Of a stretch of 64,000 nucleotides of DNA, positions 56,901 to 64,000 are shown piece by piece (positions within the stretch are counted from its first letter, which is position 1; each line of letters starts with the position of its first letter). The notes under the pieces were generated by a model. That model did not search any database and was not told the DNA's origin. It was given only the letters and a program-made list of their open reading frames with translations. Source of the DNA: Methylocapsa sp. S129. GTDB taxonomy: Bacteria > Pseudomonadota > Alphaproteobacteria > Rhizobiales > Beijerinckiaceae. Location of the stretch: assembly GCF_009765995.1 (NCBI RefSeq), contig NZ_LMUI01000011.1:180285-244284 (forward strand), given 5' to 3'. The translations under genes were made by a program, and so were the position numbers.

Positions 56901-59754
56901 TCTTGCTGAACATAACGAGCGTTTCGAAAAGACCACGAGCGCGCGCCTGGCCGAATTCGAGACCGCTTCGGTCGCCCATCACGCCGCCGTCGACGTCGCC
57001 TTGTCCACGCATTCGCAGCGCGTCGAACGTTCGATGGACGAGGGGTTGAACGGCTTCGAAGCGACGATCGGACAGCGCGCCAATGAAGTTGTCGCGCGCA
57101 TCGACGCCAAATCCACCATTCTGGCCGCTCAGCTCGACGGCATGCTCTCGTCGATCGAAAACACGATCGTCGCCAAAGGTCCCGAGCTTGACGCGCGGCT
57201 CGCCCAGCGCAACTCAGAAACTGCGGCGCTGTTCGAAACGAATCTGCGCACGATCGACGATCGCGCGAGCGTCAAACTTCAAGCCGTCGCCTCGTCTCTG
57301 GAGCAACTCCTCGAGCGCATCGATACGGGTCTGGAGACCCGCGGGCGGGCTCTGAACGAGGCGCTCGCCAAGCGCACCGTCGAAGTCGCGAAGGCGATGA
57401 GCGATGGCGGCCGCGAAATCGCCAGCGGACTCGACGCCAAATCGACCGAAATCGACGAGACGTTGCGCGCGCGCGCTTTGGCGCTCACCGACGCCCTGTC
57501 CAGCCTGGCGCGCGAAATCAACGGCACGCTCGGCGGCAACCTCAGCGAAATGACCAGCACCCTGAGCGAGGGCGTCGCCCGCCTGCAGCAGCAGATCCTT
57601 GTTCCGCTCGATGTGTTTTCCAACAATCTGGACAAGAGCGGCGCCACCCTTCGCCAGTCGATCGAGAACAGCGGCGGCCACTTCAATCAGGCCCTGTCGG
57701 GCCGCATCGACGAAATCCGCGCGCTCATTGACGGAAAAGGCGCGGAATTCGTGGCGCAGCTTGGCGCGCGCGGCGACGAGATTTCAGAGAAGATCGCCGG
57801 CGTCGGCGACAACGCGGCGCAGGCTTTCGACAAGCAGACGACGAGCCTGATGGGCTTGATGACGCGGCGCAGCGAAGATCTGCTCGCCGCCATCAGCGCT
57901 GGCGCCGCCGGTTCCGTGCGCTCGTTGGGCGCGCTGACCGGCCAGCTCAGCGCCGAAGTCGAAACAACCGCCGCGGCGCTGCGCGTCGCCGCGCAGGAAG
58001 CGGCGACCGGTTCGACAGACGCGGTGGCGGCGCTGAGAGACGGCCTGCGCAACGAAGTCGTGGCGACCGCCGCGGCGTTGCGTGTCGCCGCGCAGGAAGC
58101 AACCACCAGTTCGACAGATGCGGTTGAGAGTCTGAGAGACCGCTTGCGCATTGAAGTCGAAGAATCTGGCGCCCTCCTGCGCGAGGCTCTGGAGCGCAGC
58201 GCCGGCGCTTCCGTCAACGCGCTGAACGGCACGGGCGAGCGGCTGCGCAACGAGCTGAGCCAAGTGCTTGATCGGCTCGGCGACACTTCGACGACCCTGG
58301 AGCGGATCGTCGGCTCGGCCGGCTCCGATCTCGATGCGATCCAGGGCGGCCTCTCCGAGAGGATTGGCGAATTCCAGCGCGCGCTGGGTCTGATTTCTTC
58401 GCAGGTCGCGGGGCTCAACCGGGCGTCCTCGACGACGCAGGCTGAAGCGAGCGCCCTGGTCGAGCGCCTCGCCGAGCATACCAATTCGCTCGCGGGAGCC
58501 GCGCACGATCTCGCCTCGACCCAGGGCTCGGTCGATGCGGCGCTTGATCGGCGCAGCGAAACCCTCAACGCGCTCATGGGCGAGATCGCGCGCAAGAGCG
58601 AAGACTTCGAAGGACTGATGCGCTCCTTCGCCTCGACGGTCGAGGACTCCTTCAGCAAGGCGCAGACGCGCGCCAAGGAGATCAACGCGGCGCTGATGAT
58701 GACGACCAACGGCGCGGCCGCGACGGTCAGCAGCCAGTTCGAACTGATCCGCGACAATGCCGACAAGGAGCGCGAACGCACCGCCGCCGCGCTGCAGGCC
58801 GCTTACGATCAGGCTAATGCGCAACTCGCTGGAATCATGGGTCAGACGACCGAGCGCTTCAAGCAATCGGCCGCCGAAGTCCGCGCCATGGCCGGCGAAA
58901 TCCAGCGCGAACTCGACGCCACCCGACAGGAATTGCGCCGCGGCGTCCTGGAATTGCCGAAGGAGGCGAGCGAGCAGGCCGGCGCCATGCGCCGCGTCAT
59001 CAGCGACCAGATCAAGGCGCTGAACGAATTGGCCGGCATCGTGTCGAATTCCAGCGCCGGCTTCGATGTTTCCGAAGCGACCGCGCCAGCGCCGCCGCCG
59101 CCCCCTGCTCCGGGTCCGACGCCGGCGGCGACGCAGGCGCCCTTGCCCGCCCGCATCGAGGCGCCTCGTTCGATCGATCCGCCTCGCGTGATCGAATTGC
59201 CAGGCCCCGCTGACCTTCTGCGCCCGATATCGCAATTGAGCCCGTTGGAGGCGCCGCGCGCGGCCAGGAGCCAGCCGCAGACGCCGTCCGCGGCCGCGGC
59301 GCCCTCGACCGCCGCGCAGCGCGCGCAAGCGGGCTGGCTGTCGGATCTCTTGTCGCGCGCCTCGCGGGACGAGCAGCCGGCGCCCGGCGCCGCCGAGCCC
59401 ATTCGCCCGGCCGCCGACGCGCTTGACGCCATCGCCATCAGCATCGCCAGTCTGATCGACGCGGATGCGGCGGCCGAAATGTGGGATCGCTGGCGGCGCG
59501 GCGACAATAACGCGTTCTCGCGTCGCCTCTACACCGCGCAGGGGCAGCAGACCTTCGACGAAATCCGCAGGCGCTGCCGCACCGACCCACAATTCCGCGA
59601 CACGGTCGAGCGTTACACGCAGGAGTTTGAGCGCCTGCTCGCCAAGGTCGGCCAGAACGACCGCGACGGCTCCCAGGCGCGCGCCTATCTGCTGTCGGAC
59701 ACCGGCAAGGTTTATACGATGCTCGCTCATGCGTCGGGGCGCATGGGCGGATAA
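53974..59754 (+). CDS. Giant membrane-anchored coiled-coil (apolipoprotein-like) protein
   Basis: The 1926-aa protein has a Pro/Ala-rich N-terminus with two membrane helices (131-152 and 171-193). About 1400 residues of helical, apolipoprotein A/E-like 11- and 22-residue repeats follow, including seven near-identical 44-residue units (residues 425-732). A Pro-rich linker near residues 1705-1760 precedes a conserved-looking C-terminal domain (AAEMWDRWRRGDNNAFSRRL, YTAQGQQTFDEIRRR, SDTGKVYTMLAHASGRM). The long rod is probably cytoplasmic. Proteins of this shape in Rhizobiales are often mislabelled kinesin-like; an envelope or cell-pole scaffold role is my inference. GAGG precedes the ATG. Confidence 0.85.
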   Translation: MVQQTKAQDPLAAAMSAIEDALNLSHEHEEAAVEPARASQSAPQATLGKPLLSPAFEQNQSSPSPVAEKLAPTRTPVQPAPTLKPAAQSGAAEATEVKPILAPAGSPANDDRPSVGQILQAMQTRPPSRVPFVLALVASLVWLTLCGVYFVTHYAGDWSALAARDFWLRPEIGLAGLSAIGPALFLFALAVLARRAQELRASARSMTQVAMRLAEPETLATDQVVTLSQAIRREVASMGDGIERALARASELETLVRSEVSTMERSYSDNERRIRSLIAEMADQREAIVANGGRVRAAIAGAHQGVAADLDAISDRLNERLANAGRKVVSSLGATSEDIATTLDRAGAETVGRIAEQGAQMREALDALGSDVTQRLAQASDDSAHALLDRIAQIDERLKISGEAFAADFGARGEDLVNRIDQTGARASDTILSHGEGVIARLAQTSDAVANEFGSRNDALVNLMDASSARASEAILTHGEGIIARLTQATDEVANVFGSHNEALVSLLDASSARASEAILTHGEGTVARLTQATDEVANVFSARNEALVSLLDASSARASEAILTHGEGTIARLTQAADEVANAFGARSEALVNLLDASGARASEAILTHGEGTIARLAQTSDAVANEFGARNDALVNILDASGTRASGAILTHGEGIVARLAQASEAMANEFGARGDALVSLLDASGARASEAILTQGDSVLGRLAQSVDALAGEFASRTDGLADRIDASGARLHETVLTHGDSLVSRLQQTSDRMHETVVVHGRALDESLAASHDRMASQLAQRTSETRNLFESTTVALSDQFEAHHNQVRSQLENHSADLAARFDETSQRTIDSIAEHGAAMHERLSATATDSVAQMSDQAAQLNERFATIAGEAVAAIAIHSDSINDTLASRLSTFEETLATRGGALVSTLNGQTGQLGAQLETFERLVGEGGESVVERIGAYAERLGSHIDEQVGSIDGIMASRHAEIDNRLAEHNERFEKTTSARLAEFETASVAHHAAVDVALSTHSQRVERSMDEGLNGFEATIGQRANEVVARIDAKSTILAAQLDGMLSSIENTIVAKGPELDARLAQRNSETAALFETNLRTIDDRASVKLQAVASSLEQLLERIDTGLETRGRALNEALAKRTVEVAKAMSDGGREIASGLDAKSTEIDETLRARALALTDALSSLAREINGTLGGNLSEMTSTLSEGVARLQQQILVPLDVFSNNLDKSGATLRQSIENSGGHFNQALSGRIDEIRALIDGKGAEFVAQLGARGDEISEKIAGVGDNAAQAFDKQTTSLMGLMTRRSEDLLAAISAGAAGSVRSLGALTGQLSAEVETTAAALRVAAQEAATGSTDAVAALRDGLRNEVVATAAALRVAAQEATTSSTDAVESLRDRLRIEVEESGALLREALERSAGASVNALNGTGERLRNELSQVLDRLGDTSTTLERIVGSAGSDLDAIQGGLSERIGEFQRALGLISSQVAGLNRASSTTQAEASALVERLAEHTNSLAGAAHDLASTQGSVDAALDRRSETLNALMGEIARKSEDFEGLMRSFASTVEDSFSKAQTRAKEINAALMMTTNGAAATVSSQFELIRDNADKERERTAAALQAAYDQANAQLAGIMGQTTERFKQSAAEVRAMAGEIQRELDATRQELRRGVLELPKEASEQAGAMRRVISDQIKALNELAGIVSNSSAGFDVSEATAPAPPPPPAPGPTPAATQAPLPARIEAPRSIDPPRVIELPGPADLLRPISQLSPLEAPRAARSQPQTPSAAAAPSTAAQRAQAGWLSDLLSRASRDEQPAPGAAEPIRPAADALDAIAISIASLIDADAAAEMWDRWRRGDNNAFSRRLYTAQGQQTFDEIRRRCRTDPQFRDTVERYTQEFERLLAKVGQNDRDGSQARAYLLSDTGKVYTMLAHASGRMGG
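55246..56169 (+). repeat. Seven tandem 132-bp (44-aa) repeats inside the coiled-coil gene
   Basis: Seven units begin A/T-R-A-S and contain ILTHGEG, ARL-Q, E-F-G and ALV-LLDAS. The middle five are most alike and the seventh is diverged (LTQGDSVLGRL). 44 residues equals four 11-residue helical turns, so changes in unit number keep frame and helix phase. This is a coding minisatellite, not a CRISPR array. Confidence 0.92.
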
Positions 59755-59790
59755 GCAGGAAACGCGCCGCGCCCCCCGCGGGGCCGCGGT

Positions 59791-60378
59791 CTAGATTTGC
59801 GCGGCGGTGAAGGCGACGATCTGCGCCATCACCGTCGACAGAGCGGCGTTCAGGGCGACAGAAGCTTGCGCGCCATCTGTCCCGCCCGCGGGAACCTGCA
59901 TCTTGAATATGCGCGCCGCGACGATGCGCCCGCCGCGGTCATCCACGATCTTGGCCGCAATGTCGACGTCCGCCTGGGCGCCTTTGGCGTCGAGTTCGAA
60001 AGCCCGGATATCCAGTTCAAGGCTGTAATCGGGGGTGAAGCCGGAGCCCGCGCGCGCGACCGACTGGACGAGTTGCGCGTTCTGAAAGGTCTGCACCAAA
60101 CGGGTCTGCACGAGGGCGGGCAGCCGGTCCGACCATTGCGCGCCCGCGAGATAGGCGACCGCCTCGGGGCCGGTGCGCACCAGAATCCGTTGACTGTCGA
60201 GATCCTGTGAAGCCAGAGGTTCGCGTATCGCGATCTGCGCGCGCAATTTATGGGCGGCCGGAACGGCGGCCGCCGACAGGTCGAAGGTCTCCGGCGCGGA
60301 ACCGCCGCACGCGGCGGCCAGCAGCGCGGCCGATAGAGCCAGACCCATTCTCAGTGCGCGGGCGCGAGGCATCGCCAT
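59791..60378 (-). CDS. ABC-transport auxiliary lipoprotein (PqiC/MlaB-operon type)
   Basis: This 195-aa precursor has a lipoprotein signal (LALSAALLAAAC with the lipobox Cys at about 24). The DUF330/ABC-type transport auxiliary domain follows (LRAQIAIREPLASQDLDSQRILVRTGPEAVAYLAGAQWSDRLPALVQ). Such lipoproteins assist MCE-type lipid transport systems in the periplasm. Its ATG overlaps the stop of the MlaD-like gene by one base (TAATG), so it is the last gene of the operon. Confidence 0.9.
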   Translation of the reverse strand: MAMPRARALRMGLALSAALLAAACGGSAPETFDLSAAAVPAAHKLRAQIAIREPLASQDLDSQRILVRTGPEAVAYLAGAQWSDRLPALVQTRLVQTFQNAQLVQSVARAGSGFTPDYSLELDIRAFELDAKGAQADVDIAAKIVDDRGGRIVAARIFKMQVPAGGTDGAQASVALNAALSTVMAQIVAFTAAQI

Positions 60379-61937
60379 TATTGTCCGCCATGATATTCCG
60401 GCAAAGCCGGCTTGGAGCCAAAAATCAACTGATTGGGATTGCGCTCGAACGAGCGGATGACGCGGTCGAGATCGCCAATCGTGCGTCGCGCGTCGACGGC
60501 AAGCGACTCATATTCGCGAAGGCCCGAACCGGTAAAATGCGTAAGGCCGACCGCGAGCTCTTTCGTGCGCTGGTTGAGATCGTCAGCGAACTGGCGAACC
60601 GAGCGCGCGGCGTCGCCGACTTCCGCCAACGCTCCCTTGGTTTCGGGCGAGCCGATGAAATTCTGGATGCTGGCCATCAGCCCGTCGAGCCGGTCGGCGG
60701 AATTGTCAAGCTTGGCGGCAATCTCCGAGGCGTCCTTGAGCGTGCGGTCGACATTGCCCCGGTTGTCGTCGAGCGTTTGCGTGAACTTGCCGACATTGTC
60801 GACAATGGCGCCGATCTTCTGGCTATCCACGGCCTTGGCCAGATTACTGAAATCGGTCAACGCCGTATTGAGCTTCTCGGACGTGCCGGTCAGGTTCTTC
60901 GCCACAATGGCGGCGTTCGACAGCAAGCCGTCGATATTGTCCTGGTTGCGTTTGATCGTCTGCGAAAAGGCGTCGACATTGGCGACGATGTCGTGGACCT
61001 GGCTGGCGTCCACCGATGCGACCAGACTTTCGACATGGTCGACGATATTGGCGACCTTGGCGGTGTCGATCGATTTGGCCAGATTGCGGATATCGCCCAG
61101 CGCGCCGTCAAGCTGGTCGGCGGTGGCGTTAAGCTTTTTGGCCAGAGAGGCCGAATCCGACATCAGACTGTTGAGATGATCCTGATTGTTCGCCAGCGTG
61201 CTGGTAAAGGTTTCGACATTGCCGACGACGTTGCGCACCTTGTCCGTGTCGACCGCCTTGACCAGCTTGTCGACGTCGTCCGACAAGCCCTGCAGTTTGA
61301 TCGCGAGCGGGCCGATCTTCTGGCCAAGGTCGGCGACGCCCGCAAGGGCCGCGTTCACGCCCGAGGAATTGTCGGCCAGCGCCTTCGAAAAGGTGTCCAC
61401 ATTCTTCAGCGTATCAGTAATCGCGGGACTATTGTCGGCCAGCAGTTTGTCGGCCTTCTCCAGCACGCCATCGGCTTTGGCCGAAAGACGCTGAACGTTT
61501 TCGAGCAGGTTCTGGAAGTCCGAGCGATCGGCGTTGATGATCGGCGGCGCGCCGTCCTTGCCGGGCTCCAACGCGGGCGCCTCCTCGGCGCCGCCGGTCA
61601 GCGCGATCGCCGCGACGCCGGTCAGGCCCTGCGATTCGAGACGCGCTTTGGTGTCCGTCTTGACGGGCGTGCGCCCGGCGACTTCAATCAGCGCGGCGAC
61701 CTTGCTCGGGTCCTTCTCCAGAAAGTCGATCGAGCTGACCGCGCCGACGTTCAGGCCGTTGAACAACACGGTGCTGCCGCGCGAAAGGCCGGAAACCGAG
61801 CCGGTGAAGACGATCTTGTAGGTCTTGTGCTCGGCGGTCTTGGAGGCGCCCGAAAACCAGAGCACGAACAGGAAGCCGCCCGCAATCACCGCCAAGGTGA
61901 AAGCGCCGATCAGGACATAATTCGCCTTCGTCTCCAT
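60378..61937 (-). CDS. mlaD: MCE-domain protein MlaD-like, long form
   Basis: The 519-aa protein has one N-terminal membrane anchor (YVLIGAFTLAVIAGGFLFVLWFSG) and an MCE domain (TYKIVFTGSVSGLSRGSTVLFNGLNVGAVSSI ... ALTGG). About 350 residues of helical repeats follow, with alternating short motifs (LSDDVDKLVKAVDTDKVRNVVGNVETF and many like it). MCE proteins form hexameric rings, and long helical tails can build a lipid tunnel across the periplasm, as in Mce/LetB/PqiB-like systems. The start is METKANYVLIG, the usual MlaD opening. Confidence 0.92.
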   Translation of the reverse strand: METKANYVLIGAFTLAVIAGGFLFVLWFSGASKTAEHKTYKIVFTGSVSGLSRGSTVLFNGLNVGAVSSIDFLEKDPSKVAALIEVAGRTPVKTDTKARLESQGLTGVAAIALTGGAEEAPALEPGKDGAPPIINADRSDFQNLLENVQRLSAKADGVLEKADKLLADNSPAITDTLKNVDTFSKALADNSSGVNAALAGVADLGQKIGPLAIKLQGLSDDVDKLVKAVDTDKVRNVVGNVETFTSTLANNQDHLNSLMSDSASLAKKLNATADQLDGALGDIRNLAKSIDTAKVANIVDHVESLVASVDASQVHDIVANVDAFSQTIKRNQDNIDGLLSNAAIVAKNLTGTSEKLNTALTDFSNLAKAVDSQKIGAIVDNVGKFTQTLDDNRGNVDRTLKDASEIAAKLDNSADRLDGLMASIQNFIGSPETKGALAEVGDAARSVRQFADDLNQRTKELAVGLTHFTGSGLREYESLAVDARRTIGDLDRVIRSFERNPNQLIFGSKPALPEYHGGQ

Positions 61938-62024
61938 ACCGTCTTTAATCCATGCCAATCAAGGAATATGACCGAACCGCTCCACGCATCGAATGGTTCC
62001 GCGAGCTAACGGTCAGGCGAGGCT

Positions 62025-62867
62025 TCATTGAGGCGCCGCGGGCGCATTGGGGCCAAGCCGGCTCAATTTGCGTCCGTCGCCTCTCTTCCCATGAAAATAC
62101 GCTTTAAGCCAAGGATCATCTGACTTCAGCAAATCCTCGATCGGACCAACGGCGATGACCCGTCCTTGGCCAAGGGCGGCGACGCGATCGCAGATCGCAT
62201 AAAGACTGTCGAGATCATGCGTCACCATAAAGACCGTGAGATCCAGAGTTTTCTGCAAGGTCGCGATGAGATCGTCGAACTCCCCGGCCCCGATCGGATC
62301 AAGGCCGGAAGTCGGCTCGTCGAGGAAAAGAATGTCGGGATCGAGCGCCAGGGCTCTGGCGAGCGCCGCGCGCTTGACCATGCCGCCCGACAATTCCGAG
62401 GGATATTTCGTCGCCGCGTCGGGCGGAAGGCCGACCAGCGCGATTTTCAACATCGCCAGTTCATCGCGAAGGCGCTTGGATATGCCCAGATGCTCGCGCA
62501 TCGGCGCCTGCACGTTCTGTTTGACGGTCAGGTTGGAGAATAGCGCGCCTTGTTGAAACAGCACGCCCCAGCGTTGTTCGATCAGGTCGCGCTCGGCATG
62601 CGTCATCGTGTCGAGATATTGTCCATAGACTTCGATCGTGCCCGCGCGCTTGGGGATCAGGCCAAGGATGGTGCGGGTCAGAACCGACTTGCCGGCCCCC
62701 GAAGCGCCGACAAAGCCCAGCACCTCGCCGCGATAGACGTCAAGATCGAGGCCGTTCATCACCAGCTTTTCGCCAAAGCCGACCTTCAGGCCGCGCACGC
62801 GCAGAATCGCCTCGCGCTTCGCCTCTCCCGGGGCGGCCCAATGGGTCGGCGTCGGCGCCTCCGTCAT
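62025..62867 (-). CDS. mlaF: MlaF-like ABC ATPase
   Basis: The 280-aa ATPase has Walker A GASGAGKS, a Q-loop in LFQQGALF, signature LSGGMVKRAALARALALDP, Walker B DILFLDEPTSGLDP and H-loop VTHDLDSL, all in MlaF style. It powers the MCE lipid transporter. The start was set at MTEAPTPTHWAAPG; the extra upstream frame overlaps mlaE. It lies 28 bp behind mlaE and 87 bp before mlaD. Confidence 0.95.
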   Translation of the reverse strand: MTEAPTPTHWAAPGEAKREAILRVRGLKVGFGEKLVMNGLDLDVYRGEVLGFVGASGAGKSVLTRTILGLIPKRAGTIEVYGQYLDTMTHAERDLIEQRWGVLFQQGALFSNLTVKQNVQAPMREHLGISKRLRDELAMLKIALVGLPPDAATKYPSELSGGMVKRAALARALALDPDILFLDEPTSGLDPIGAGEFDDLIATLQKTLDLTVFMVTHDLDSLYAICDRVAALGQGRVIAVGPIEDLLKSDDPWLKAYFHGKRGDGRKLSRLGPNAPAAPQ

Positions 62868-62895
62868 CGTCTGACCGCGATCAAATCGAACGCCC

Positions 62896-64000
62896 TCAAC
62901 TTCGGATTGTCGCGAAAAACATGGCGAACAGCCCGTCGACGACAATGACCATGAAGATCGATTTGACGACGGAATTAGTCACGTGGCGTCCGAGCGACTC
63001 GGCCGAACCTTGCACCTCGAATCCCTCGACCGACGCGATCAGCCCAATCACCAGCGCCATGAACGGCGCCTTGGTGATGCCTATCATGAAAATGCTGAAA
63101 TCGATCGCGCCCTGCAGACGTTCGAGATAGACCTCCGGGCTGATGCCGCCATAGGCCCATGATACGCAAAGGCCGCCGAGCAGCGCCGCCAGATCGGCCA
63201 GAAAGGTCAGCAACGGCATAGCGACGAGCAGCGCGGCGACGCGCGGCACGATCAGCACCTCGATCGGATCGAGCGCCATCACCTTGAGCGCGTCGATCTC
63301 CTCGCGCATCTTCATCGAGCCGATTTCGGCGGTGATCGCCGATCCCGACCGGCCCGCGATCATGATCGAGGTCAGCAGCACGCCGAGTTCACGCAGCACG
63401 AGAATGCCGATCAGATTGACCGCAAAGGGGGCCGCGCCAAAACGCTGCAATTGAAAGATGCCCTGCTGCGCGACAATCGCGCCGACCAGAAAATTGATAA
63501 GGACGATGATCGGAACGCTGCGAAACCCGAACGCCTCCAGGTGAAAGACCATCGAAGTCACGCGCCAGCGCGAGGGACGGACAGCCAGCCAGACGATGGT
63601 GGTGACGAGTTGGCCTAGGAAGCCCAGGCCGTCGATGAGATCCGACCCGGCGGTATAGACGCTTTCGCCGATGTCGCTGAGCAACAGGATGAGCGGCGCG
63701 ACATGCGGGCGCGGAGGCGCTTTGAAATCGCGATAATGGGCCTCTTCCAGAAGAATCTTGTACTCGGGCTGAGCGCGCGCATAATCGACCTTGATCCCGG
63801 CCTCAACCAATTGCGCGCGCGAGCGGTCGATGAGCCAGGCGCCCGCCGTATCGAGCTGCTCGACCCCGCCAAGGTCGATCGTCGCGCTTGTTGCGCCATC
63901 GGCGGCCGGAACGAGGCTGTCGGCCTGCGTTTCCGCCAATTGTCCGGCATAGACCGTCCAGTCGCCGGCCAGCGACAGGCGCACCCCCTCGCCGGTCTTT
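62896..64000 (-). CDS. mlaE: MlaE-like permease with N-terminal STAS domain, partial
   Basis: At least 367 residues are visible; the frame is still open at the right edge of the window (…KTGEGVRLSLAGDWTVYAG), so the true start lies outside. The first 95 residues form a STAS (MlaB-like) domain (SATIDLGGVEQLDTAGAWLIDRSRAQL). An MlaE-type permease follows with five membrane helices and the family block AGRSGSAITAEIGSMKMREEIDALKVM. Fusion of MlaB and MlaE is common in this subfamily. It is the first visible gene of the Mla operon, which moves lipids between the membranes. Confidence 0.94.
   Translation of the reverse strand, partial: KTGEGVRLSLAGDWTVYAGQLAETQADSLVPAADGATSATIDLGGVEQLDTAGAWLIDRSRAQLVEAGIKVDYARAQPEYKILLEEAHYRDFKAPPRPHVAPLILLLSDIGESVYTAGSDLIDGLGFLGQLVTTIVWLAVRPSRWRVTSMVFHLEAFGFRSVPIIVLINFLVGAIVAQQGIFQLQRFGAAPFAVNLIGILVLRELGVLLTSIMIAGRSGSAITAEIGSMKMREEIDALKVMALDPIEVLIVPRVAALLVAMPLLTFLADLAALLGGLCVSWAYGGISPEVYLERLQGAIDFSIFMIGITKAPFMALVIGLIASVEGFEVQGSAESLGRHVTNSVVKSIFMVIVVDGLFAMFFATIRS

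Noticed and set aside
54046-57012. A 988-residue open frame on the minus strand.
   Set aside because: It lies antisense to the giant coiled-coil gene, is Arg/Asp/His-rich without any domain, and is a by-product of GC-rich codon use.

Overview
The window comes from the chromosome of a GC-rich alphaproteobacterium, most likely a member of the Rhizobiales (Beijerinckiaceae/Methylocystaceae-like). This rests on the style of the housekeeping genes (rplKA, icd, alaS, an Mla/MCE lipid-transport operon), on promoters that fit the alphaproteobacterial EcfG general-stress consensus (GGAAC-N16/17-CGTT), and on a giant apolipoprotein-like coiled-coil protein of a type seen in Rhizobiales. No rRNA, tRNA or CRISPR array was recognised.

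Layout. 0.3-3.3 kb: tandem paralogous GT-C-like membrane proteins. 3.3-4.6 kb: rplK-rplA with its own terminator, cut off from the usual nusG and rplJL neighbours. 4.6-6.4 kb: repeat-rich spacer and an HTH protein. 6.4-15.9 kb: an accessory Rhs/YD-repeat toxin island with one full-length exported Rhs protein and its candidate immunity gene, then three displaced C-terminal tips, each followed by a small candidate immunity gene. These are cut up by REP-doublet elements whose 20-bp ends match those of a decayed REP-associated (Y1, HUH) transposase unit at 15.2-15.9 kb. 15.9-20.3 kb: a small membrane protein, a SnoaL-like protein and an AraC regulator, then a marR-MFS efflux pair bracketed by IS3-family ends. 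20.4-33.7 kb: a substrate-binding protein, phosphoesterase, type-B carboxylesterase, AraC and LytTR regulators, two beta-lactamase-fold hydrolases and assorted small genes.

33.7-43.7 kb: a nested inverted-repeat element, a DmeR/DmeF nickel-cobalt efflux pair, icd, an FMN-dependent alpha-hydroxyacid dehydrogenase, alaS, and a stress cluster (25-aa membrane peptide, membrane protein, YciF-like ferritin-fold protein) behind EcfG-type promoters. 43.7-53 kb: enzymes with divergent LysR regulators, including an HD-domain oxygenase and 2OG-oxygenase pair resembling TmpB/TmpA phosphonate oxidation, an O6-alkylguanine repair protein, and a ferredoxin/ferredoxin-reductase pair. 53-64 kb: an Hpt protein, the 1926-aa membrane-anchored coiled-coil protein with seven 44-aa repeats, and a minus-strand MlaE-MlaF-MlaD-lipoprotein operon running off the right edge.

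The parts most worth following up are the Rhs island and its REP/RAYT-bounded cassettes, the IS-bracketed marR-MFS module, the TmpA/TmpB-like pair, and the EcfG-type promoter set.
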